In this document: positions 46,055 through 59,080 of the stretch, in pieces
Layout of the letters: each line of letters opens with the position of its first letter
Position numbering within the stretch: position 1 is the stretch's first letter
NCBI GenBank assembly: GCA_037903355.1
Contig: JBAJFE010000026.1
Coordinates: 4,836,001 to 4,900,000 of the forward strand
Reading direction: 5' to 3'
DNA from: Trichuris trichiura
Lineage: Eukaryota; Nematoda; Enoplea; Trichinellida; Trichuridae
DNA length: 64,000 nt
Position numbers and translations under genes: made by a program
The notes under the pieces: model-generated
Told to the model about the DNA's origin: nothing
What the model saw: only the letters and a program-made list of their open reading frames with translations
Databases searched by the model: none

Positions 46055-49000
46055 CTTAAAAAAATTAACGTTAATTCAGAAGAACTAAGCAGTTCAAGTA
46101 AACAAATAATAAAGTGCCGAAGTATTATTAATGATTGAATTTTGTTAGCTACATCAATTAAAATCGGTAGGCCTTACTGAAAGCACATAGTTGCAATCTA
46201 GACTACTTATTAACAGCAAAGTGGTAGCCAAGTAACGAGTAGAGCAAAACTTGTGGTCTGATAACCACGTTATTTAGTAAGCAATCTCAGCTAAACATCA
46301 GCTCCCTCTATAACGTTCTGAAGAACAACGGCAGATGGAAGATGCGTTTTTGTTGACCAAAAGAACGCTCAGAGTCACACTCGGAAAAACGCTAGCGTGT
46401 TCTTAAAGCTCTGTGCCCTTCGCTATGGACGCGAATAGAATTATCCTTTAAAAGCGTTTGGGAAGCTTTGATAAAAAGTCAAACAAAGATCTTGCCGTAT
46501 GCCGATGATAAAATTTACGGTTTTGTTACCAATCCTACTTCTACTGTCCGAAATACTAAGAAATCTCGTGAATTATACTTGTTCCGCCCCAGCATTTCGC
46601 CAATCAGAGCAGAAAAAATAATGTTTCATAAGAATATGTAATAGTTCTCATCGAAATGTTACATTGAGCTCCTGTGCTTCCTTATTAAACTTAGGTTGGT
46701 CTGCTTTATTCCTTAAGCTCTGCTTTCACTTTCACACTCACTTTCACTTGCACGGTTGCTTATCTCTTATGGTTCGCAGATGATTAATCGCAGCATTAAG
46801 TAATTGTCTGAAAGCACCTGGCTAGCAAAGTGAACAAATGCACAAGTACTGGACTGTTCATGTTGCTGCAGAACCCATGCGCTTTGAGAATATATACGTA
46901 CTTCGCTTAGGCTGTTTCCATTAATACCTCAAACCTTTAGACAAAAACTACGAGTTATATTTTTCATTATTTGTAAAGATACAGGTGAAACGCCGCTTTC
47001 AGTTAGAATGGGCATGCTGAGCACAAAGTCTTATGCTCTATGTTTTAAAATGCTGAACGGATGATGCAGGGGCTCAACATTTTTTTCTTAGAGTAGTTAA
47101 TTGTGAAAACATTGCAATCAAAAATGTCCAAAGATGCATTTAAGTATCCTGCCAGCCGACGAGAAGAACATTCGAAACGCAGCGCTTCTCCCGACAACTT
47201 CACATCTCTCCTATAATGGCAGGCTTCTAGAAAGGCAGTGTTCACTGTAGTAGTTTAGTATTGATAATACCTTCACTTTTACTTGACATTTTCGGTCAGA
47301 ACCTTTTTTCGTCATTTCAAGCAACGTTTTGAAGCCAGGAAACAATTCATCAAGATACGACGCTATGCTAGTCCTAAGGCAGGATGTAATGAAGCACTCC
47401 ATAGGCCACCATTGGGAATGGTTAAATCAGGATGAAAACTCACGATAAAACTGTCTGCAAGTTGGAATAGAAAAGAAAAAAATTTAAAACATTTAACGCT
47501 AGCCACTTCTCAATCCGTACAGTCATAGCGCAAGGCAGCTTTTTTCGACCTTTTACCTGCCACTGTCCTAGGCTTCGCTGTCAGCTGCTATATCCACCAC
47601 TTGCTGACACCTTGCAGAGGTTCTCCCTTCTACCCCTTTATCCTGACATTTATCTCTGCTGAGTTTTCTGAATGCGGCCGTTTTTCCCTGTAGAACAAAG
47701 GAAAAGCGTACACTTCTGCTGCTCTTAATGCTTTGAGATTTCGCAGTTTTCCAACAACTCTGGACAAATCACTAGTATGATGCAAAGTACTGTCATCCAC
47801 CAGCTCTTACCAGGCAGGATGACTTCTGAAAAGTGTTTTGAATTAGCATTGTTCACGCGACATGCCCAAAAGCAGGCGACTTAAGCAAACCGTACAACTT
47901 ATGCTTCATTGCCCAAGCAAACGCCATCTAAGTTCCCAATCATATTACTAGACACTTCTGCGTTAAACTAGCATGTTTTCCACTGATGATATTGCCAGAA
48001 AACGGAGGCTTCGGGAGCTAAACTTTTTTCCTACGTAATGCTGTTAGCACAGCAACCATTGAGTCAAATCATGCCGTAAAAACAGCAATATGAAAAATGT
48101 TTCTAATTCTCGTTTTCTACAGCAAAAAAGCGATTTCATGAAACTGAATTTTATACCCAGTGAATTGATTGAACGCAGGCCAGTTACACTGCCAAGTTAA
48201 AGACAGCTCGCAATTCATGATTTAACTTAATGGAACAAATATGGTAACGTGAGGGAAAGCGTGTTCATTATCCTCTTTCTGTTAACCGCAGGATTATGCT
48301 CGCTAAATAGGAAGGCACGTACAACTTTGTGAGCAGGCTTAGCAAAACCATCGGCAAAAGTAAAAGTAATTAATAATGTCGGATATAAATGCGTCTATAT
48401 CAAAACTGCAGAACTGAAAATGCTGAATAACTGAAAACTTCACTAGGTTAAAAATTGGAAAACCTGAAACTCAAAAAAGAGGCAATTTGTACAATCAGAA
48501 ATAGTGAAGAATTTTCCTTAAGAAATAGTTTTAGGTAATTTCAAAAAACGCGTTCAGTCGGACAGCCTCAGGCATCAATGGAAAGTGAGAGTCCCACGAA
48601 AGTTGAAATCATGATCCAAATGAAGGCTAGAAGAGCAGAAACTCAGAACGCTTTTAAATGCAGAACGGCATTAGTACCCTGAAAAATCAGCACGCCAAAA
48701 GTGATGAAATATAAAAAGATCAAAATCTCGAAAGGTGCTTATTCTGATTCGTGGAAGTGTTGAATGTGCTCGAATGGACTGACATTGCTGTCAGAAAAAA
48801 CCAAAAGCGTCACAATAAATGTAAAATTTCTTTTCGCTCCTATCGTATGTCATGAAGAAATAAAAATATGCGCTCCTGTCGTTGTAAGAAACCCTGGCTT
48901 CAGGTTTTTATTCCTTTGCTTTGCTTACCTAAAAGTATGGTTTGTCTATCCTTGGTTTTCTAGTCATTGCACTATAACACCGGAGCTAAGCAATAGCCTG

Positions 49001-51630
49001 ATCGTGCTGCACTACAATCACCACTCAACGATTAGCGAAAGATGGACCAGGAACAGAAGCGGAGCAATCAAAGCAAGCTGCAATAAAGAAAATAACTTTA
49101 CGATTCAATTGCATCCCATATCTAACACCTGAGAGTGGAAAATTCAACAGGGTATCCGCTTACAATAGGATCAATCCACTGAGGTTGCTGGCCTAGGATT
49201 ATGCTTTTGACCTTTGATCGTTTAAGATCCTGAAATTCAGGATTTTCAGCCGCACCGCACGTGATCAAAAGCTGAAGTCCAGAGTTCGCCACCGAACGAT
49301 TCGAACGTCAATTCACCAAAGAACATTTTTAATAAACATAATTAGGACCACCTGACTTGGAATGGTAGCTTCGTAAACTATTTGGGATAAAACATTCACA
49401 TGCGTGCTTTCCAGCTATATCTGCCTAAAAGAAGTTCGCTGAAACTCAAAACAACTGCAAGCAGGCACATCTGGAGAGCACATGTACTGCCTTTTATCAC
49501 CTTCGCCGTTTCAGTCTCTCCGTCTTATGCTTACGTAAGCTGACCTGCAAGAACAGTTCAGTAATAGGGACAAAGCCAATCGTTTTTTTTGCAAATCGAA
49601 TTTCAGCTTGTTTGCCTTATGCAAAGCCTTTCTCTGCCCCTGTTTCTTTAACTAAACATTAATTAAATGCAAAACTTGAGAATGCGGCAAACGGCTGCGG
49701 AGCTTTCATGTAGTGCTAGACAAGCTGCTGGCCACCAGGGGTGACCGGTAAGACCATGCCCATTTAACATTGTTAAACGACTGACCGCAGCAGCAGTCTT
49801 CTCATTTCTGTGGAAAGGTGTACTGATTGGTAGCCCGCAACCTAAAAGATGAATGAGCAATTTGTTAATAAAAGATCTGGTCATATCGCTTTACTTCTCA
49901 GCGCATTCTGCGCGGTTTATTCCCACTAACGTTTGAACATGCACTGGTTTACATCTCCGTGCATTTATTCTGTAACTATTGGCCCTGCGTGCAATGAGTG
50001 GCAGTCTGCAATTTTATTTAAACTGCGAATTTCAAGTGGACGCAGAATGCAAGCAGTTGCCACGCCGCTCTAGTGCCAGTAGGTAGAAGTAGACTGTTGT
50101 ATCTCCGGAAGGTACATTCTGAGGCTAACCGCTGGTAATTGTGAACACCTTTATAACGTCATATATTGTGTTACTTTAGCATGTGTACATGTAAAGTTGA
50201 CGCAAAAATATTCTGAGTTTTCTTATTTCTACCTATGTTACTTATTTTTAGGAGTTTTGATAAACTATTCTTGCATAATGCTCTTTTTGAATCGCGAAAT
50301 ATGCTCTACTGGGTTCTGCTATTTGTTTAGTTTCAATACGCATTTTCGTTTATTTTCAAACGCAAATTAACGGCGAGAAAGAAGGACATTTAAGTAATTT
50401 TCCCGCAAACGCAGAACAACGAAAATTGCTTGCAACGTTGGCCAAGCATTTTTTCACGAATTTATCAATGTGTAGCTTGAATTTTAAAAAATGCTTAACG
50501 ATGACAAGAATGTTGAGGTCGAGGAGGGTCATGAACATTCTTCCCTATTTGAAATACACAAAAGTAAATAGCGAAACGAAACTGATACCATAAATCAATA
50601 CAACGAATTTCGCGATTTAAAATGTTTGAAGATTAGACACTTCATAACAAGAATATTTTTCTTAGCGAATTGAATTACTTTTAAAAGACAGTTTAAAGGG
50701 ATAATCGAGGAACACAACAAACTATTTTTTATACCAGTTAACTGTACGACTGTTTCAACGAATTTTCCTAACTTAGATTGTGTTCCGCTTTCTTACCTCA
50801 AGTCATTGTTTTGCTGAACAAGCGACAAAGTTAGTTCCGATAGCAACAAAAATAAGAGTTATTCTTTCTTTTTAACAAATGGGTTATTTTCGTAAACAAA
50901 TGTTAACTGAGGAGACCTATACACCAGTTATGAGAAGCTGCGCCTGACGCTAAAGGACTAGGTTAAACAAAAGCCTGTTCAGAACTAACCGTCAAAGTAT
51001 GAAACTATTAATAGAAAATGACAATTCATCTCTTCTTAATACAGCTGCAGAACCTGTTGTATTGTTGCATGATTCTGCAGCTGCGGAAAAATAAATTCTA
51101 ACCAGCGGACAGGTAGACCGTTAGCCAAGGAAAAACGGAAGCAAATAAATAACAGGATAACTGAGGAATTTCAGAACTCTGTAATTACATCGTTCACTGC
51201 AAACGTTCTCTGAAGAGAGCTTACACTATGCAGCGTCACTGAATATTGAATGAATAGGTACACATTTGTGAGTCATCAGTAGATAAGGGTGTATTAAAAT
51301 GCAGTCTCTGAAATAAAGTGGAAAGTATGTGCATGTAGCGAAAACTCTAGGAAGAGGTTGACAGGCGTTCTGCGGGGATGGTGTGGGTTATAAAGACAAA
51401 GGAAAATGAGCAAAAAAATTTTAGTGAACAGCAAGATGAGCAAGACGACAGATATGAACTTCTTATACCCTGATGTAAATGGCGCTCGCTAAACTTTAAT
51501 GCATTTTTTGAGAGAAAGCAATCATGGATGTAGCTTTTCACTCGCGTTTTCACTAAGAATGCGTCTGAAACGTTAGGGCTTTGAATGAGGAACTTCTTAG
51601 AAATCCAAACAGTTTCACGTATGTCTTTTA

Positions 51631-51870
51631 TAAACCTGTAAAAGTTAAAGTGTTTTATTTGGGAACATGGAGAATTTACTCGATGCTTTCGGGGCGTCCT
51701 CGTTCCATCGTCAGCGAAACAAAAACTCAGTAATGATTTACACTGACTTTAGACAACGTAAATCGTCACTGAGTTTCCGCTTCGCTGACGATGGGACGAG
51801 AAAGCCCCGGAAGCATCGAATAAATTCTCCACGTTCTCAAATAAAGCACTTTAACCTTTTACAGGCTTAT
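51631..51870. mobile_element. Fold-back element, 51.7 kb
   Basis: Inverted arms include TTTACTCGATGCTTTCGGGG and CCCCGGAAGCATCGAATAAA. A CTGACGATGG motif occurs near the centre on both strands. The second half (GAAA at the expected distance) is degenerate. The ends carry CCTGTAAAAGTTAAAG and CTTTAACCTTTTACAGG. Target duplication is unclear; an imperfect TGAAACNTTAGG pair lies outside the arms. Confidence 0.68.
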
Positions 51871-51920
51871 TCATAAAAAATACCTATGAAACTTTAGGAG
51901 CGTTAATAACGCGTCCTTGA

Positions 51921-51977
51921 GAAGTTAGAAAAAGGCAACACATGGACTGGAGACCATGTGTTGCTTTTTTAACTTTC
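51921..51977. repeat. Strong hairpin next to a fold-back element
   Basis: GTTAGAAAAAGGCAACACAT pairs with ATGTGTTGCTTTTTTAAC across an 8-nt loop, about 20 bp with few mismatches. It starts 51 nt to the right of the 51.7 kb fold-back and could be the remains of another small fold-back element. Confidence 0.75.
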
Positions 51978-52404
51978 CAAAGCCAGCCTTTGAAAATTGT
52001 ATGATAACTTTCCAGCATACAAAGCCAGTAGCCGTTGAAAGTTGCACGATACCATTTCACCATGCAACAGTTTAAAGCGCTTTTGGCTTTATAGCAAAAC
52101 TTGCACATTCAAAGAATATATTTTTGCACTCGTGAGTACGGAAAGCTGATTTAATGCTTGACAGATCGATTGAAAATAAGGCATGTTTTACCACAGGAAT
52201 TTGTTATGCACTTTTATGTCCGTTTTATGAATTCACTGAACCGTAAAAAAGACATGTTCTTTCAACAACTTTGAAGCACTTTTCATTAATTCCATTCATA
52301 GCAACACTTCTTAGAACAATGCTTATCAAGCAGAAACGGTTACGATGATAACGACACCACTGATAAACAGTCTGACTGGAATAGTGCAAGCAGATTCACT
52401 ACAA

Positions 52405-52677
52405 TCTTCCCTTCTGAAAACGTGGTTTTGGTGGTACGGGAACAAATGTTTTCATAATGAAAAAGTTTATTACGGATAATTCCCGTTTGTTATGTATATA
52501 GAGGAACTCCGGAGCTTTCAGATCATTCGAGACCCGTCATCAGCGGTCTTAAGTTCCGAACTTAAGACCGCTGATGACGGGTCTCGAATGACCTGAAAGC
52601 TCCGGAGTTCTTCTATATACATAACAAACAGGAATTATCCGTAATAAACTTCTTCATTATGAAAGTCTTCCCTTCTG
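52405..52677. mobile_element. Fold-back Penelope-type element with 12-bp target duplication
   Basis: TCTTCCCTTCTG occurs at 52405-52416 and 52666-52677. Arms of about 110 nt are nearly perfect and meet almost without a loop at about 52558. The right arm has CTGATGA (52571-52577), hairpin GGGTC/GACC, GAAA (52595-52598), then GCTCCGGAGTT, and ends near CATTATG. A left-only extension contains GGTGGTACGGGA. It is a non-coding version of the element at 36445. Confidence 0.85.
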
Positions 52678-55361
52678 TGGATACTGATTTGGTGGTAACA
52701 ACTGCTTGTTTGTTATAACGAACATATCGCGGTTACATCCCTCTTAACTTTTTTCAAAGTCAGCGCACAGAATGCAGTTCCTTAATTGGGAAAAGTTTCA
52801 AATAAATGTTAAAGTTTTCATAACTGTTCTGATCCCATCATCAGTGGAAACCTTTAAGACTTTCATATCCTTTCAAGACTCAGGCGTCCCTACTGATAAT
52901 GGGACTAGAATGGTCCCAAGGATTACGGCATGTGATTGGAACTACCGAGGATTAAAAATTTCTTTTATTGCGTTGAATGACGTGGCAAAACCTTAGCAAC
53001 GGTATAACCCTGGTATTCCCATCACCATAACTTTCCTCTTTTCATAAATACTTGCTCTAAAGTGATTTGTGTCACTTTTATTACTTGAACAACGTACCAA
53101 TTGATTACTAGTGTTAATCAGTTCCAATCTAAAACTTTGGTGAACGAAAGCGGAATCATAATGGCCTCAAATTTCTGACATACAGATTCTATTAATAATT
53201 CGAACAATGAAAACACGTAATCATCAACAGGATGAGAAAGAATGAAGCAAATTTGAACGTTTATGAAAACTTTAGTGCACACATACACAAACGTGTAAGC
53301 AGGGATCATATGTATGGTTTAATCAGACATTTCTGCACCAGTAAAGTTGCTAACCGTTAATGTTTCAATAAGAATGAAACTAATTGATTGTAGTGATTAT
53401 TTGGTACAGCTCATACTACTCTTGTGGCTATTGTAACTATATTGTGCGCAGTTTTCCGTTTAACAAATAATTCAGTTTACTTCCCTTGGCATTTTAAACT
53501 AGTTCCAATCTTATTAATAGCTGAACAAAGAAAGGCTTGGACTATCGTTTTCTAGATGCCAGATTACAGGCTTACGACGTAATGAAACGACGTCAAGTTC
53601 ATCTTTCAATGCAGCTAACCCAGAAGTCGAGCAAACTTCGCTAACTGGACACCCATGTAAACGTACGCACCCTACTTTGATTACCGCTGGTTATTCTGTA
53701 ATGCACTTTTCTCACAGCGGTAAAAGTAACAAGCCCTTTTGTGATTGCGGTCTTACGAAATGAAACACTACTAGTTCACACTAGTTCTAGTTCAGATTAA
53801 CTATCGCATATTCGTACCTCTTGACAAATCAGGCACTTCTTTCAGTAGTTAGTAGCATCGCTTCAATAAATATGTAATGCTGAGTCGTTCGACAATCAAA
53901 CCAAGGCAGAAGTTTCCTTCATATGGAAACTAGTTTCAAGGAAAACATAAGCTAACAGTTTACCTAGAAGAAGAGCGGATGAAAGGCTAGTTTGACAATT
54001 GGTTAGTTGGTAACGTCTGAGTTGTCTTTGTCGCTAGGCCAAGAGCAACCTATTCCACAATACGTTTTTGTGGAATTGGAGTGAAACGATTAAACTGTTG
54101 CAGCACGGTTAAACACCGATAGCATTCTAGGATGTGTACAACGAAACGAAAATTTTAAAACATTAGAAGGTATGGGTCCCCAGAATTATATTCATCTGTT
54201 AACACGCCAAAGCTTTTGAGTAGACCGAAAGCTTTCGGTCTGCATTCCTAGGTTGCTAACTTAACCTTTGACGTTTATGCCAACAGATATGCAATAATTT
54301 GTGTTTATGTTCAAAAGAGGCGTAATAATCGCTAATGCGTCTGTCTACCTTACGTAAAGTAGCAACATAAATAAATATTCAACCCCTCCTTCGAACCAAA
54401 ATTTCAACCCCATACTGGGGCAGCTATAAAATGCTTAAGAAAATTTTTCCCTTTAAAAATCCAATTACAATTTCTGCATAATCCAAGCGAAAGATATACC
54501 GATATTTTGTAAAATTTTATTACTGGTCAGCAGACCAATAGATAGCTTATCTACAGGCCAAAAAACTGGACCGTACGCAAGAAATACATGCAGTGCAATA
54601 TAGAAAAGCACGAGAACAAATTATCGGTATCTACGCACTGATAGCCGGTAATCCTCAGCCAAAAGGCTAGGCAGTGCAGTAGAAACTCGATTATTACATT
54701 TGTAATGTACACTTGGAAAGGAAAGAGTTTACGCTTACGTTTCGGGTGAGTCCCACCTATAACCCCTGTTCATCTGCTTCAAGAATAACTTTTAACGCTA
54801 CGAAGTTCAAAGTCGATGTGCAGAAAAAATACTCCAATAACGATTACGTGAAACTTAGTCGACAAGACTCTTAACAGGCAAGCGTTTTCTTCGGCACATG
54901 GCTCTGGAAATTGTAAACAACTATGCTAAAGGATGGGATTTCCTAAGCACGAACTTAAGCCAATCCAGCAATTCTTAACTATAACTAGGTCGAAACCAAC
55001 ACGGAATTCACAACTGGCTGGACCAAAGTTTTCCCAATCCTAAAAATAGATTACCACAAATTTATGCAAAGTTGCTACAGGGCCCAGTTTCAAGCTCTAA
55101 GAAAATATCTCTACAATCACTTCTAGTTGCGCCAAGAATTGAAGAATTGTCTGTGAAGAGCAGAGCAAACGGCTTAAAAACCGATCTGCTTGACAACTTA
55201 TTTTTCTCTCGTGCAGTTTGTGCAGCTCTGAAGGCATTCAGCATAAAAACTTTGAAAAGACCTCTCAGGCACTGATGATGACATACTTGCATGCATTCAC
55301 AGGAAACGGAATGACACAAGGGAATACTTAACGTTTTAGCATTCCTGAAAAGTTTACTTAC

Positions 55362-55564
55362 GCTCATCTGAGTTCCTCATCGATTGAGGCGCAACAACGT
55401 CAAGCTGCTTTCCAGGTAACGTATAATTAGCACGGCATTCCTTCATTTCATATTGATTATTCAGATTGTCACGAAATAACGCTTTAATATGATTTACTCC
55501 ATCTAATGAACACTCTTGAACGGCCAAGACTGCTCTTCCAAAAGTTTTGCCACAGTGTAGGACT
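55362..55564 (-). CDS. Putative upstream exon, perhaps tensin
   Basis: The minus strand reads LAVQECSLDGVNHIKALFRD, then NNQYEMKECRANYTLPGKQL and VVAPQSMRNSDE, ending one base into a codon at a strong donor (GAGC/GTAAGT). That phase exactly fits the start of the 46054 exon (C + GT = Arg). The 5' border is uncertain: AG acceptors at 55565-55566 or 55503-55504 both keep the frame. No domain is recognised. If it is not tensin it belongs to an unknown minus-strand gene. It would imply a 9.3-kb intron. Confidence 0.42.
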
Positions 55565-58500
55565 CTTTATGAAGAAACTCGTTCCCAAACAACGCTGTCG
55601 CGGCAGGCGCAGAAATGCAGAATACACTCACCACTGGTTGACAGCTGTTAAGCTGCGGACAGCCGACGAATGGCCCGGAACCAAGCGCAATTAATAATCA
55701 CAATGCGGTAAAGCAAGGAGCACGAGTTCGATGTTCGGGAAACAGCGATTTCTCGACGGCAGAATAGCGCTTAAGTTAGCCGTTCAGAAATGATATGTAA
55801 TTTATCGAAATCAAATTTCTGATCAGAATGATTTTGATTCTTAGTTACTTCATCTGATTAGTTAGCTCATTCTCTAAACGAAACGAGATTATTCCACGTT
55901 TTCTTAGAACGTCAACATATAGTGGGTGCAAATAAGACTCCTTTTAAGTGCAGTTCCAGAAGAACAGTTTTCATTTACGAATGGCTCTGCTGTTCCACAG
56001 TCTGCGTTGGAAATACTGAGCAAAGTTCTTAAAGTTTTCCATCTTTACTAAGGAAAGAACGTTTGACAATTTTCAGGAATTGCCAGAGGAGATAATTTTC
56101 GCAAAGCTTGTTGATATGCTGCAAGTTCGCTCTAGGGAATCATATTCCCGCTAACCTTTCGAGGTAAAGATAAATTGTTCGCAACGCAGACTGCAACGTT
56201 AGCAACAGCGTATTAATGGTTTTTGAACTGCTAAATCATTGTGTGAAAACGGAGAAAGTTAAAGCACGTGAAAAACTTTGTGAAATGAAAATTTTTAGGA
56301 CCACTCATGCATGAGTCTGTTTGAAGGGACTGCAGCCACAAAGTGTTCTCCTTACTCAGGTGCTGTTCAACTACTATTTTCTGGACATCGGAAGGGCAAG
56401 ATGCTTCAATAATATAAAATCCATATGGTCAGGCAATTATAATACGCATTTTTCTAGACTAATTCTTTTTACCATGTCATCAATGCTTTCTTGAGTCCTT
56501 TTACCACGTCTTAGAATAGGTGAAAATTTGCTTAACGTAAAATCACCTGATAAAACTTATTTACTAAATGTACCAGCTGGTTTAGATGCCTGTATAAGTT
56601 ATGGACAATCAAATTTGACCTTTGATATTTCAACTTCTTGCATTGAGTCACTTCTGTAAGGGATGCTCAAATAACTTTACGCTGAAGACCCGGCGAGTCT
56701 ACGGATCTAAGTCAACGCAGATTGTCTCAGAGAAATAATGACGTCACCGAGTAAAACTAGCGCATAACTACTGAATATTACCCTTCCTCTGGAGTTTTTG
56801 CTCATATGTACAGCTGCAATCATACCATTTGGCCCCCAGAGAAGTGATTTTCTCTTTCTGCACGGCTGCGTGCGATACTACTGTCTACCTATTGCTGTTA
56901 GTTTCCCATTTGCATTCTAACTTCAAATATATTTTTTATGTGCCAATACCAAAGTACCAAGCTCTGCAGCATTTACAGTCAGCATTTTCTCGCTGACTCG
57001 CTACGTCTCCCGCAAGCACTTTGTATATGAATGAAAGAAATCCAGCAGGTGATCAAACTAATTCGTTCCTCATAGGCAGAAATTTTTTAGAGGCAAATAA
57101 TCTAATTTACACTCACTCAGAAAGCCCGCTGCATGACAACGTGCCACGTATGCTGTCACCACATCAGTTTAGATATCTTGCTGTACTTACCCTCACCAGC
57201 ATTCTACAATAGTTTCAAGAGAGAATAAAAATGGTTTTGGTCAGCAGTACGCACGAAGGCAAAACACACAAACGGAATGAATTTACTTCTTCTCTGTTAA
57301 TTGAATTCAGTAGAAAGTTCTTTCGTCATTCTTGATCTTATTTTGAAATCTCGTAGATACGCTGAAGGAAATGTTAGTCGATTACGTATTCAGCACTACT
57401 GCCCATAACTATCTACCGCCTACTGGACAGCCCAGTGACCGCACCACTATAAAGAGAAAGAGGTTTGGGCTGAAAAACGACCGATAGCAATCCTTTCGAG
57501 TCGTCGCGATTTTTAAATTTTGTATAGCAATATGGCTTTTGAGACCCTAAAAATATGGATAATTTGGAGCAAAGCCTAAAAAGTATGGCTAACTGCAAAT
57601 TAGCTTGGAGTTGAGGAAGCTCGTGCGTAACTTTAGCGATACGTGATCATAAGTTCCTGTGTTGGAAGAAAATTTGCCTGTCCCAAAACAGATCTTTACA
57701 GAGTTCGCCTTTATGTTTCTCTAGGCGACTGGAATACACTTCGGCCGCCGTAACACGCCCCCTGCTAAAAGCATTTCCTAATGCTCAGTGCCACGTAGAT
57801 TTCATATGAAAAGCCTGAGCTTCTTCTGGTGTTCGTTCACCAACTCTCACTTGAATTAGTGATACAGGCCACATAAAAACCATTGCCATGTCCTCCTGAC
57901 AGAATCAAGGAGAATCAAAAGCTCATCTGCGGTAATTAGATGGTCCAGCCAAGCAAACGTCCAACGTTCCCTGAGGACCGGCGGCGCAATCGATCATTCT
58001 GTCCTCAGTTGTTTGTGTCGAACCGTGTGGCACGAATCAGCTCCGTACGTTAACCTAACAAAGCTTTCGCGAACAAAAAGCACTAGTCACTTGGGAGCAA
58101 GATAAAGTCTGGATAAAGTTTTGTTAGCTAGTTCGTCATTTTTTACTGTTCATCCCAAGCTTTGTCTGCAAAGAGCCTAAACTCAGGCTTGATGAGCGAC
58201 CAGACCGTCGAATATCCAAAATGTCAAGTCTGCAGTGTGGAAAATTGGCAATCACCGTTTCACAGTACGCAGTATCCACTTATCTTACACAGAATGTATT
58301 CGACGAGCTTTGCTTGTTCAACGCCAGAGCGGAAACAAAACATAATAGATTGCCTCAAGTGTTCTTGTGTGGGCAGAAAGTTTCTGCTAGAACACTGAAA
58401 ACCAGAAGGACAAACTTTTCCCACGGCATGGGTTGTCGTTGCTTGATCAAAAGCACAAGCTTGCGATCCGCATTTCTTTATGGCACAACAACCGACAATT

Positions 58501-59080
58501 TCCGTGTTATCATTATTTTCATACAGCAAGCGCGCCTGTACCCGCACTTGTAAGATGGTCCTCTGTTGCTGTCTTGTACTAAGTAGCCATGCCTGTGAAG
58601 GTTAAGTATGTGCTGAACATGGACAGAGCTTTTAATGCCATTATTCTCTACGCAGGTAATGTAACAACTACCTACGTCCTATACCCATAATAACAGGCAC
58701 TATAAATAAACCAGAGATTATTTGAAATGTGTAGGATGGCGTAGCTTAGAAAAAAATTACTCTTTTTTGTGCACAGGACTTCACTATACCAGAATGTCTT
58801 AGAACAATTTACCCGAAAATACAGCAGGCGTACTAAATTTTAAAGATGGACATTCTCTCCTAGGGAATTATTAACAGAAAACTGCATTGGTTAGAAGGAA
58901 AATTATTCAACGAGACTCACAAACCGTATAAAAAAGAAGCAACCTAAGGAAAATTATGCGATTGCAAACGATGCTAGGCAGATGGAAACGTGCAAAAGTG
59001 TCCATCACCTTTATAAGCAAAAAGTACAGTTCACGAAACTGCCGTGAAGCAATATCAACCTGTTATAAAGTATTCAAGAA

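Larger units (their letters stand above)
46055..55361. other. 9.3-kb interval upstream of the large tensin exon
   Basis: Probably intron if the exon at 55362 belongs to tensin. It contains two fold-back elements (51631-51870 and 52417-52665), a hairpin at 51921-51977 and a palindrome at 54218-54241. Open frames such as 48764-49132 (plus, 122 codons) and 49663-49884 (minus) match nothing I know. Confidence 0.5.

Noticed and set aside
48764..49132. 122-codon plus-strand frame
   Set aside because: No recognisable family or regulatory context; composition like the surrounding DNA.
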